From NCBI GenBank assembly GCA_946557785.1, contig CAMNTH010000001.1, forward strand, positions 1 to 64,000: DNA of 64,000 nucleotides. Direction: 5' to 3'. The notes under the pieces were generated by a model. The model had not been told where the DNA came from, did not search any database, and saw nothing but the letters and a program-made list of their open reading frames with translations. Position 1 is the stretch's first letter. Every line of letters begins with the position of its first letter. The stretch comes from an uncultured Blautia sp. Its GTDB lineage: Bacteria > Bacillota > Clostridia > Lachnospirales > Lachnospiraceae. Of the stretch, positions 47,433 through 56,720 are shown in pieces. The position numbers and the translations under genes are program-made.

Positions 47433-48311
47433 TCAGTCTCCTGCTTCTGCAGAGACTTGGCCTGCCTTTTTGATTCTGCGGTATTGAGATGGAGTAACGC
47501 TGCAAAAGCGTTTGAACACAGTGGCAAAATACTGACTGGAGGAGAAACCATATTCATATGCAATTTCTGTAATAGACAGATCTGTGGAAACAAGCAGTTC
47601 TTTTACTTTTTCTATTTTGGCTTTCAGTACATATTCCCCTGGAGGAATGCCGGTAATCTCTGTGAATTGTCTGTTAAAAGCGGAAAGGGACAAATTTTCC
47701 ATTTTGCAGAGATCAGAAATACGGATAGAGTCACAAAGGTGCGTCTGAATATACTGCAAACTGCGCTGAACACGATAATTATTATTGGACATATGGGATT
47801 GAAGGGGTGTCGACAGGGCAATCAAAACTTCTGACAGTGCATTTCGGATTCGTGTATGAAAATGCGGGGCATTTTCCTTAAGACATTCCTGCATAAGATG
47901 GTGCAGTGTATCTCCAAGGGAAGAAGAAGCTTTATAAATCCTATCATGGATTTTCTGGAAAAACTGGTTCATTTCCTGGTATTCATCAGAGAAAATAAAC
48001 ACATTTAACTGCGGAAGCAGGGATAAATCTATGATCAGATAGTATAAAACAGAAACTTCTTCAGGAAATGTTCCGGTATTGTGAAATTCATGGGGCAGAG
48101 TAAAAAATACCTCTCCCTGATGGATGGTATACAGTTTTTCAGCAGTCTGGTAATTCTGGGATCCTCTTTTTAGGTAAACAAATTCCGTCATATCGCCATG
48201 TTCATGGAACGGCATGGGCCAATGTGCCTCCGGATGATGGACATAGCCTATGCGGAAGAAAAATGTTCCGTCTTTATAATAATCATATACTTTTCTATGT
48301 TCTTTGTGCAT
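47433..48311 (-). CDS. AraC family transcriptional regulator with cupin domain
   Basis: CDSIRISDLCKMENLSLSAFNRQFTEITGIPPGEYVLKAKIEKVKELLVSTDLSITEIAYEYGFSSSQYFATVFKRFCSVTPSQYRRI. Confidence 0.93.
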   Translation of the reverse strand: MHKEHRKVYDYYKDGTFFFRIGYVHHPEAHWPMPFHEHGDMTEFVYLKRGSQNYQTAEKLYTIHQGEVFFTLPHEFHNTGTFPEEVSVLYYLIIDLSLLPQLNVFIFSDEYQEMNQFFQKIHDRIYKASSSLGDTLHHLMQECLKENAPHFHTRIRNALSEVLIALSTPLQSHMSNNNYRVQRSLQYIQTHLCDSIRISDLCKMENLSLSAFNRQFTEITGIPPGEYVLKAKIEKVKELLVSTDLSITEIAYEYGFSSSQYFATVFKRFCSVTPSQYRRIKKAGQVSAEAGD

Positions 48312-48429
48312 ATTCTGTTCCTCTGAAATGTTTGAATTTATATCAGATATTCTTTCAAAAGAATAATTACAAACAATCTGTTATAATCCATATTAACATC
48401 AAATAAAACAAAAAGGAAGGAAAAATATT

Positions 48430-48915
48430 GTGGATAACAGAAAAAATGTGCTGAAAGCAATACATTATGAGAAACCAGATTACATACCAATGCAGTTTGT
48501 TATCAATCCTTCTTGCTGGAAGGCATATCCGCAGAATGAACTTTTCGATTTAATGAAAAGCCATCCATTTTTGTTTCCTGATTTTCACAGACCGGAAGGA
48601 ATTTATGTGCCGGATTATCCCAATGTAGCCCAAAAGGATCACCCCTATAGAGATGATTGGGGATGTCTGTGGGAAACAACCGAAGATGGAATTACAGGAA
48701 CAGTTGTGGCACATCCGCTGGAAGAGTGGGAACAGTTTGGAACATATTCTATGCTTGATCCTAGCACCTGCATGGGAATTGGAAAAATTGATTGGGAATC
48801 GGAACGGAAAAGAATCGCAAAGAAAAAGTCAGAAGGAAAGCTTACAATGGAAGGCCTTCGCCATGGACATACATTTTTGCAGATGGCAAAAGGTATTTTG
48901 GAAAATCTAATATAG
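48430..48915 (+). pseudogene. Truncated UroD-family protein (N-terminal ~160 aa only)
   Basis: NRKNVLKAIHYEKPDYIPMQFVINPSCWKAYP...LTMEGLRHGHTFLQMAKGILENLI*; full-length paralogues in the window are ~346-418 aa. Confidence 0.7.
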
Positions 48916-48921
48916 TGAGTG

Positions 48922-48971
48922 AGCTGCAAATAGGCTGAGTTGATGAGACTTTGCTTTTTTGCAGCTTTTTT
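48922..48971 (+). terminator. Rho-independent terminator after the truncated UroD gene
   Basis: AGCTGCAAA...TTTGCAGCTTTTTTC. Confidence 0.65.
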
Positions 48972-49061
48972 CTAGTGCGGCCGGACAGATGGTGGTGCAA
49001 ATGAGGAAGCCTAAATTCAGTTTTGGTGGGGCATCCATATATTTTTTGCGTAGTTTCTCTA

Positions 49062-49089
49062 TTGACAAATAGACTGCAGCAATTATAAT
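49062..49089 (+). promoter_or_regulatory. Consensus sigma-A promoter for the MarR-MATE operon
   Basis: TTGACA-16 nt-TATAAT, perfect consensus hexamers. Confidence 0.8.
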
Positions 49090-49090
49090 A

Positions 49091-49118
49091 GTTCTGAAAA
49101 GAACGTTCTATTTAGAAC
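49091..49118 (+). promoter_or_regulatory. Two abutting 14-bp palindromes, probable MarR operator
   Basis: GTTCTgaaaAGAAC immediately followed by GTTCTatttAGAAC, starting 2 nt after the -10 hexamer. Confidence 0.75.
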
Positions 49119-49164
49119 TATTATAGATGACCTGCATAACTGATTGCCGGGAGGAGGATCACTT

Positions 49165-49617
49165 ATGAAAAGTACAGCAGATATGTTCCTGCTGATGCGC
49201 GGAATGGGGAAAGTGCATGAAGCAGCTTTGGAAAAGCCCAGAAGGGAATATTCCCTGTCTCAGATAGAGGTTAAAATAATAAGCTTTTTGAGCAACAATC
49301 CGGACAAAGATACTGCAGCAGAAATTTCTTATATCAGAATGCTGCCCAAAGGAAATGTATCCCAGGCGATAGATGCATTGATCAAAAAGGGTTTGGTAAA
49401 GAAAAGGGCAGATGAAAAGGATAAAAGAAAGTACCATTTATATTTGACAGAAAACTCTTTTGAAATTGTTGACACGATTAAGAATGTGAATGAAGGATTT
49501 TTGCAAACCATATACAAAGGTCTTTCAAATGAAGAAATGGAAACGTATATGAGTATTAATGAGAAAATTTTTAATAATGTGCTGCAGGAGCTGGAGGGGA
49601 AAAATGAAAGACAATAG
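49165..49617 (+). CDS. MarR family transcriptional regulator
   Basis: SQIEVKIISFLSNNPDKDTAAEISYIRMLPKGNVSQAIDALIKKGLVKKRADEKDKRKYHLYLTENS. Confidence 0.88.
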   Translation: MKSTADMFLLMRGMGKVHEAALEKPRREYSLSQIEVKIISFLSNNPDKDTAAEISYIRMLPKGNVSQAIDALIKKGLVKKRADEKDKRKYHLYLTENSFEIVDTIKNVNEGFLQTIYKGLSNEEMETYMSINEKIFNNVLQELEGKNERQ

Positions 49618-50968
49618 CTTTTTAGGAAAAGAACCCATTGGAAAATTATTATTTAAACTTGCTGTACCAACAGTAATAGCCCAACTGATTAATATGTTTT
49701 ATAACATTGTGGACCGTATTTATATCGGGCATATTCCAGGGGAAGGGGCTTTGGCCCTTACGGGCGTTGGGGTTTGTATGCCGATGATCATGGTGGTTTC
49801 TGCCTTTGCAGCCCTAGTAAGCAGCGGCGGGGCTCCAAGAGCCAGTATTTTTATGGGAAAAGGGGACAATGAGAGCGCAGAGAAAACCTTGGGCAACTGT
49901 TTTACAACGCAGATCATCGTTTCCTGCATTTTGACAGCAGTCCTGCTGCTTTGGAACCGCGATCTGCTGATGGCATTTGGAGCAAGCGAAAATACCATTG
50001 CATATGGAACCGCATATATGAATATTTATGCTTTGGGTACGATCTTTGTGCAGCTTACTCTTGGAATGAATGCCTTTATTACAGCCCAGGGATTTGCAAA
50101 GGTGGGAATGCTGTCCGTGCTTATCGGAGCGGTTTCCAATATTATTCTTGACCCGATTTTGATCTTTGGTTTTCATATGGGAGTGCGGGGCGCTGCTTTT
50201 GCCACGATTTTTTCCCAGGCAATTTCCTGTGTATGGGTATTGTCCTTTTTGTTTGGAAAAAAGACACAATTAAAAATCAGAAGGAAATATATGAAGTTGG
50301 AAAAGGGGATTATTCTCCCAGCTTTGGCGTTGGGGACTGCAGCCTTTATCATGCAGTCCAGCGAAAGTATTATTTCCGTTTGCTTTAATTCCTCTCTTCT
50401 AAAATATGGTGGGGATATCGCAGTAGGTGCAATGACGATCCTCACAAGCGTTATGCAGTTTGCAATGCTTCCCCTTCAGGGATTAGGACAGGGTGCACAG
50501 CCTATTATCAGCTATAATTACGGTGCAAAGAATGCAGGCCGTGTGAAGGCTGCATTCAAGCTTTTGCTAAAGTCAAGCTTAGGATATGCCCTGCTTCTTT
50601 GGGCGCTGGTAATGGCTGTTCCGCAAGTATTTTCTGCAATGTTTACGGCAGATACGGAACTGATTCTATTTACAAAAACAGCCCTTCGTATCTACCTTGC
50701 GGGTTTATTCCTGTTTGGCATTCAGATGGCTTGCCAGATGACATTTACAGCCCTGGGAAATGCCAAGGCATCTATTACTGTAGCGGTTATGCGGAAATTT
50801 GTACTGCTGATCCCTTTGATTTATATCTTACCATTTGTCTTTAAGGGCAACCAGGTAATTGCGGTTTATTTGGCAGAGCCGGCAGCAGATACACTGGCTG
50901 TAACTTTTACGGCAATTCTTTTCCGGATGCAATTTAAGAAGGCATTAAATAAGATCTCAAAAAAATAA
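49604..50968 (+). CDS. MATE family efflux transporter
   Basis: MKDNSFLGKEPIGKLLFKLAVPTVIAQLINMFYNIVDRIYIGHIPGEGALALTGVGVCMPMIM; 14-nt overlap with marR. Confidence 0.93.
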   Translation: MKDNSFLGKEPIGKLLFKLAVPTVIAQLINMFYNIVDRIYIGHIPGEGALALTGVGVCMPMIMVVSAFAALVSSGGAPRASIFMGKGDNESAEKTLGNCFTTQIIVSCILTAVLLLWNRDLLMAFGASENTIAYGTAYMNIYALGTIFVQLTLGMNAFITAQGFAKVGMLSVLIGAVSNIILDPILIFGFHMGVRGAAFATIFSQAISCVWVLSFLFGKKTQLKIRRKYMKLEKGIILPALALGTAAFIMQSSESIISVCFNSSLLKYGGDIAVGAMTILTSVMQFAMLPLQGLGQGAQPIISYNYGAKNAGRVKAAFKLLLKSSLGYALLLWALVMAVPQVFSAMFTADTELILFTKTALRIYLAGLFLFGIQMACQMTFTALGNAKASITVAVMRKFVLLIPLIYILPFVFKGNQVIAVYLAEPAADTLAVTFTAILFRMQFKKALNKISKK

Positions 50969-51048
50969 GTGTCTGATGAAACTTGTGTTTTCCTTTGCAT
51001 TCATGGTATACTAACAGAACAAATGAGCGAATTGGGAGGTGCAATAAA

Positions 51049-52191
51049 ATGCGTTATCGGAAACTTGGAAATACTGGACTTGAAGTTAGCGAGATCGGTC
51101 TTGGAGGAGAATGGCTGGAACGGCACAACACAGAGGAAGTGAAGGAAATTATTGACTGCTGTGAGGAAAATGGGATTAATATTCTGGACTGCTGGATGTC
51201 CGAACCGAATGTGCGTTCCAATATTGGAAAAGCTATTCAGGGAAAACGTGAGAGATGGATCATCCAGGGGCATATCGGTTCTACCTGGCAGAACGGACAG
51301 TATGAGCGAACCAGAGAACTTGCGGCTGTACAGACGGCGTTGGATGATTTTTTGACCAGAATGCAGACAGATTATATTGATCTGGGTATGATCCACTTTG
51401 TAGACGAGGCTGCAGAATTTGAAAAGATCGTAAATGGAGAGTTTCTTGCCTATGTGAAAGGATTGAAGGAAAAAGGGGTAATCCGCCATATTGGTATGAG
51501 CACGCATAATCCTGCTGTGGCGAAAATGGCGGCTGAGAGCGGTGAAATCGAAATGATTCTGTTCAGCGTGAATCCTGCCTTTGATATGCTGCCTGCCAGT
51601 GAAGACCTGGACCGGTATTTTTCAGATGAGTCTTATGAAGGAACATTTGGGGGAATTGCGCCGGAGAGAGAAGAATTGTATCGTATCTGCGAGCGGAATG
51701 GGGTAGGCATTACCGTAATGAAAGGATATGCGGGAGGAAGGCTGTTTTCCCCACAGACATCACCCTTCGGCGTGGCACTTACCCCTGTTCAGTGTCTGCA
51801 CTATGCCCTTACCAGACCTGCGGTTGCCAGCGTAATGGTTGGATTTGACAGTACGGAGCATGTGAAAGAGGCGGTTTCCTATGAGACTGCATCTGAGGAC
51901 GAAAAGGACTATGCAAGCGTACTGGCTGGGGCGCCCCGCCATGCATATGCAGGACAGTGTACTTACTGCGGCCACTGCGCACCTTGTCCTGAAAAAATTG
52001 ATATTGCCATGGTCAACAAGCTGTATGATCTGGCAGTGATGCAGAAGGAGGTTCCTGCAACACTTCGCGCTCATTATGAGGAATTAAGTGCAAATGCCAA
52101 TGACTGTGCGGGGTGCCAGAGCTGCGAAGCCAGATGTCCTTTTGGTGTACATATAGCGGAACGGATGGAAAAAGCAAGAGAGCTGTTTTAG
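51049..52191 (+). CDS. Aldo/keto reductase with C-terminal 4Fe-4S domain
   Basis: MRYRKLGNTGLEVSEIGLGGEWL...CTYCGHCAPCPEKIDI...CAGCQSCEARCPFGVHIAERM. Confidence 0.92.
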   Translation: MRYRKLGNTGLEVSEIGLGGEWLERHNTEEVKEIIDCCEENGINILDCWMSEPNVRSNIGKAIQGKRERWIIQGHIGSTWQNGQYERTRELAAVQTALDDFLTRMQTDYIDLGMIHFVDEAAEFEKIVNGEFLAYVKGLKEKGVIRHIGMSTHNPAVAKMAAESGEIEMILFSVNPAFDMLPASEDLDRYFSDESYEGTFGGIAPEREELYRICERNGVGITVMKGYAGGRLFSPQTSPFGVALTPVQCLHYALTRPAVASVMVGFDSTEHVKEAVSYETASEDEKDYASVLAGAPRHAYAGQCTYCGHCAPCPEKIDIAMVNKLYDLAVMQKEVPATLRAHYEELSANANDCAGCQSCEARCPFGVHIAERMEKARELF

Positions 52192-52517
52192 TATTTGACA
52201 AAAACAAGCCCATATTTTGGAAACGGATCCTTTTTCGTAACCTTCCGAAAATCTGATTTAGTGCGGACAGACGTTATAATAGTTGCTATTTACTAACGTA
52301 GAAATGATTAAGTGTCCACATGATTTACACCTCTTGGCTTGATATTTGTAGATATGGCAGTTTCCATTTGAATGAGGGAGATTGGATTATTGGCTTTGCG
52401 GAAGGACGGCTCCGGTAAAAGGGATGTGGGCTTTATTGATGATCACGGAGGCAGTTATAGGTATCTGTGCAGTTTATATTGCTTTGTTTATATGGAAATT
52501 GAAATGGAGGCTGGAGT

Positions 52518-53147
52518 ATGAGTAAAGGATTTAGGCGGGCAGCGCAGGTGTGTATATATCAAGTGCGCCGACAGCTTTTCAGCTCACGAGCCGGGTTTTT
52601 GCTGCTGCTTTTTGCCGCCTATTTTTATTTAAATGAAGAAGGTATACGAAACTTTTGCAGAGATGTGCAGGTGAATGCGGTTCCCCTGGCATTCCCTTTT
52701 CTAACTAATGACTGGATATGCCAAATGATTCTTGCGGGAGGTTTTTTGTGGCTGGTGATGCCTTTGGGCAGTCAGGAAGCGGAGACAGACTATATGAAAT
52801 TCCGGGCGGGGGACAATTCGTGGAATTTTGGAAACTGTCTGGCAGTTTTTGCTTCGGCGGTGGTGTATACAGGGATTCTGATTGTTATTTCAAATGTGGT
52901 GCTGTTTCCCTATTTAGGCCTGGAGACGGGATGGGGCAGGATATGGAGAACTCTGGCATTTACAGATGCTTCCTGGAAATATGGAGTACAGCTTGTTATT
53001 GACAAGCTTATCATCAAAGAATTTACACCCGTGGGTGCGGTGGCTCTGAGCTTTTGCCTGGAGGTACTATGCCTTACCTGGCTTGGAAGCCTGATGTATG
53101 TGGTAAACAGCAGAACAGGAACGGTGGCAGGATTTATGGTTTTGTAG
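52518..53147 (+). pseudogene. ABC-transporter-associated membrane protein, probably truncated
   Basis: Multi-TM ORF whose end runs into, in another frame, a Walker-A motif of an ABC ATPase. Confidence 0.45.
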
Positions 53148-53585
53148 GAAGGAACGGTTCTGGAAAGACGGTCTTTTTTAAATGCTTATGCGGGTTTATG
53201 CGGGTTAGTGAAGGACAGATCCTTCAGGATTGAAAAACTATGGGAAAGGATTTTAAGTATCTGCAGGACTGTGGATTTTTAATTGAGCGGCCGGGATTTT
53301 TAGATAATGAATCAGGATATCGGAATTTAAAGTATCTGGCAGCGGTAAATCATAAAATTAGTCAGGAAAAAATTCGGGAGAGCATACGGCAGGTGGGATT
53401 AGACCCTACGGAAAAGAAGCCTGTGGGAAAATATTCTCTGGGAATGCGGCAGAGACTGGGAACTGCTTTTGCAATTGAAAAAGGCTGGCAAGCTAATTTT
53501 TCTTGCAAGTCATTACAAGGAAGACGTTGCCTATCTTTGCGATGAAGTTTATCGCTTTGATGGGGGAAATTTGTGTCATCATTAA
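53135..53585 (+). pseudogene. Degraded ABC transporter ATP-binding protein
   Basis: Pieces in different frames: YGFVGRNGSGKTVFFKCLCGFM (Walker A), KYSLGMRQRLGTAFAI (signature motif), FLASHYKEDVAYLCDEVYRFDGG (C-terminal H-loop region); Walker B segment absent. Confidence 0.8.
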
Positions 53586-53746
53586 TAGGCCGTAAGTCAG
53601 GCAGGCGCTGTAAATCCTCCTGGTGCTGCATTTATTATATAAAATATGGCTTTTTTTCTATCGGTTTCGTATATTCTTTTCTTTTCATCTTGAAAAAAGT
53701 AGGTTATTTTTAAATGAAAAGAGAACGTTAGGAAAGGAGAGGAACG

Positions 53747-53908
53747 ATGCGTCTATATCATGCAAGTAAAGAAATTGTAGAGTATCTAGAAGTTAGAAAA
53801 ACAAAATATGAATATTATGGTAAAACCGTAGGCGCAGCAATGGGAGAACCTCCAGCTATTATGGGCGGTGGAGTGATTGGGCCGATGGAATTAAATATTA
53901 TTGAATAA
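53747..53908 (+). CDS. Small protein (53 aa), N-terminus resembles DUF3990-type proteins
   Basis: MRLYHASKEIVEYLEVRKTKYEYYGKTVGAAMGEPPAIMGGGVIGPMELNIIE* with GGAAAGGAGAGG RBS; not in the ORF track (below length cutoff). Confidence 0.45.
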   Translation: MRLYHASKEIVEYLEVRKTKYEYYGKTVGAAMGEPPAIMGGGVIGPMELNIIE

Positions 53909-54061
53909 TTCAGAGGGAGCGGGTACGGATTATTTACTAATTCCGTTTTTTTATCCCGAAAAAGCAATTGCTATGAACTTTTCACTTTGTTATTTAGCCT
54001 TTTGTATAATTTTCCACTCTTCTTCATAGGATGTAAAAACAGCGTCTTCGGAGGCTTATCC

Positions 54062-54176
54062 TTGAAAGAATATATTGAGGAGCGGGCAGTGGAAATTGCC
54101 AATTATATTATTGAAACTAAGGCAACAGTGCGGCAGACAGCAAAAAAATTCGGAATCAGTAAAAGCACGGTACATA
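54062..54176 (+). pseudogene. spoIIID: 5' portion of spoIIID (codons 1-38), interrupted by the mobile element
   Basis: TTG start with GGAGG RBS; LKEYIEERAVEIANYIIETKATVRQTAKKFGISKSTVH matches the SpoIIID N-terminal HTH; after the TACATA core it reads TVVIK*. Confidence 0.9.
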
Positions 54177-54235
54177 CGGTAGTGATAAAATAGAACGGTC
54201 TGTATGGGTAATCAGTTAATCGAATAAGAGGAATG

Positions 54236-54281
54236 AACAAGCGGCAGTCTGCCTTAGAAATAAGGGGCTGCCGCTTGTTTT
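54236..54281. terminator. Strong hairpin at the left end of the element
   Basis: AACAAGCGGCAG-n20-CTGCCGCTTGTTTT. Confidence 0.75.
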
Positions 54282-54392
54282 ATGCAGTGGGAGATTATGT
54301 TCCTTGTGCAAATGCTCATGTGCGGTAAAGAAGCCATTCCTTATATCCTTTATCGCACTTAGATTTAACAGGCGAATAAATATCTGTATACG

Positions 54393-55277
54393 CTATTGGA
54401 CTTGCATGGATATTTTCATAATATATCCGTCTGAACTTTGGTTAGAACAATAGTCTAAAACATCTTCTTGATAAATGTTGCCTGCGACAGTAAAACCGAG
54501 CGCGTCACAATGTTCTTTTAATGAACGGTAAACATCATACAGGGAAGAATAACTGCCATTATAATACAATACAGCATATTTTCCCTCTGGCTTTATGTGC
54601 AGACGTGAATCAGAGAATTTTTTATCTGCCCTACTGATATAAAAGCTTTCTTGATATACGTTTTGAAGAATATTATGATAAGTCACCATTTCGCCCGCAA
54701 GTGCATCTGTTACAAATTCCAAAGTGCGGCAATATTGCAAATGTTCTCCAAAGCGTTTGATAAGTGAACTGTCATCTATGCGTTCAGAATGTGTCGGAGC
54801 AGCAGTTGCAATAAAATATTCTTCCTCGCAATCCACTATTTTCATTTTCCCAATTTCAACTGTTTCAAGTTTATGTATGTCAGAAATGGTATTAGATAGC
54901 AAGATACACATTTTTTTGAGTTTCATTCGTTCCTCATTTGCTTCATTCAGTTTCGATTTCAGGATATGCAGGAAATGTGTTGAGTCTTGTTTTTCAAAAT
55001 ATGACTGGATTTCTTTTAGGGGCGTTCCAAGCATTTTAAAAGCGGAAATCAAGACAAATTTTTCGTACTGCTCCATTGTATAAAAACGGTAGCCATTATC
55101 AGCTATGACCTTTGGACGGAGCAGACCAATTTCATCGTAATGATAAAGAGTATGCTTTGTCACGCCGCAGAGTGCTGCAAATTCGCTTGTTTTATATAAC
55201 TTTTTTTTCATTATTTCACCTCTTGACTTTCGGGTAACCCTATACTTTATAATACTTGAACAAATAAGAAAAAACAA
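54393..55277 (-). CDS. MerR family regulator with GyrI-like effector-binding domain
   Basis: KLYKTSEFAALCGVTKHTLYHYDEIGLLRPKVIADNGYRFYTMEQYEKFVLISAFKMLGTPLKEIQSYF; GyrI-like C-terminal part. Confidence 0.88.
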   Translation of the reverse strand: MFFLICSSIIKYRVTRKSRGEIMKKKLYKTSEFAALCGVTKHTLYHYDEIGLLRPKVIADNGYRFYTMEQYEKFVLISAFKMLGTPLKEIQSYFEKQDSTHFLHILKSKLNEANEERMKLKKMCILLSNTISDIHKLETVEIGKMKIVDCEEEYFIATAAPTHSERIDDSSLIKRFGEHLQYCRTLEFVTDALAGEMVTYHNILQNVYQESFYISRADKKFSDSRLHIKPEGKYAVLYYNGSYSSLYDVYRSLKEHCDALGFTVAGNIYQEDVLDYCSNQSSDGYIMKISMQVQ

Positions 55278-55290
55278 GAGGTAATGACAA

Positions 55291-56622
55291 ATGGATATAC
55301 AAATTTCAAAACAGTTTACATTGACAGGGTTGCTGCGTTTTTCACTTCCGACTATTGTTATGCTTATTTTATCGTCCGTCTATACAACAGTAGATGGTAT
55401 ATTTATTTCCCGCTTTGTAGGCAGTGACGCTCTTTCAGCGCTAAATATCGTTGTACCCTTAGAGTATTTCATGTATGGAGTAGCTATCATGTTTGGAAGT
55501 GGTAGCAGCGCTATTATCGGCAGAAAATTGGGTGAGGGTAAAACAAGGGAAGCAAAAGAAAATTTCACATTGATTACTATAGTTGCTTTGATAACCGGTG
55601 CTGTCTTTACAGTGCTTGTCCGTACCTGCATTACACAGATTGCCGAGATTTTAGGGGCAAGCGAACGGCTAATGCCCCTATGTCTGGAGTATGGAAAAAT
55701 ATTATTTTCATTCATTGTCCTGCATATTATTCAAGTCATGTATAATACGCTTTTTGTTACGGCTGGAAAACCTAATCTTGCATTGGCGGTTACGGTTATC
55801 TGCGGATTGATGAACATATGCTTAGATTATTTGTTTATTGCTGTTTTTCATATGGGAATAGCCGGGGCAGCATGGGGAACTGTTATAAGCCGGACTTTCG
55901 GAGGGATTTTCCCCATTATCTATTTTTTGATAAATAGAAAAGGATTGTGCTATGTTCGCCCTAAAAGGGACAGAAAAGTAATTATATATACCATGACAAA
56001 CGGTTCATCAGAAATGGTTGGAAACCTTGCAACTGCAATAACAACATTTTTATTTAATATTTCCATGATGAAACTGGTAGGTGAGGACGGCGTTGCCGCA
56101 ATTTCTATTATCCTTTATGCACAGTATGTTTTTACAGCTATATTTTTTGGATTTTCAACAAGTGCAGCGCCAATTATCAGTTATAACTACGGGAAAGGCG
56201 ATACCGTTTATTTGAAAAAGTTATTCCGATATTGCCTTTACATCATAGGGGGAAGCACAGCGTTCATGCTTATGATAGCAGGACTGGCGGCAAAGCCTCT
56301 AATCAGAGTTTTTTCAGAACCGGGAAGTCTTGTATATCAGCTTACTTTTCATGGATATATGATTTTTATCTGGAATTTTGTGTTTACAGGATACAACATT
56401 TTTGCGTCAGCGTTGTTCTCAGCATTTTCTAATGGGCTGGTTTCTGCAATTATTTCTTTTATGCGGACATTAGTATTTATCGTGGCGATGATACTGATAC
56501 TTCCTGTATTTTGGGGAATTGACGGCTTATGGCTTGCCATTCCGTTAGCAGAAATATTGACAATGTTTATTGCTGTTCCATGCCTAATAAAATACGGAAA
56601 AAAGAAGTATTATTATCTTTGA
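55291..56622 (+). CDS. MATE family efflux transporter (MepA-like), divergent from merR
   Basis: LTGLLRFSLPTIVMLILSSVYTTVDGIFISRFVGSDALSALNIVVPLEYFMYGVAIMFGSGSSAIIGRKLGEG. Confidence 0.92.
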   Translation: MDIQISKQFTLTGLLRFSLPTIVMLILSSVYTTVDGIFISRFVGSDALSALNIVVPLEYFMYGVAIMFGSGSSAIIGRKLGEGKTREAKENFTLITIVALITGAVFTVLVRTCITQIAEILGASERLMPLCLEYGKILFSFIVLHIIQVMYNTLFVTAGKPNLALAVTVICGLMNICLDYLFIAVFHMGIAGAAWGTVISRTFGGIFPIIYFLINRKGLCYVRPKRDRKVIIYTMTNGSSEMVGNLATAITTFLFNISMMKLVGEDGVAAISIILYAQYVFTAIFFGFSTSAAPIISYNYGKGDTVYLKKLFRYCLYIIGGSTAFMLMIAGLAAKPLIRVFSEPGSLVYQLTFHGYMIFIWNFVFTGYNIFASALFSAFSNGLVSAIISFMRTLVFIVAMILILPVFWGIDGLWLAIPLAEILTMFIAVPCLIKYGKKKYYYL

Positions 56623-56720
56623 TGAAAACTGTAGAATTGAGAAAATGTCAAGTATATATAAACAATATTTTATGACGAAAGTACAGACAAAAATGAGCAT
56701 AAAAAATCGGGCAAACAATA

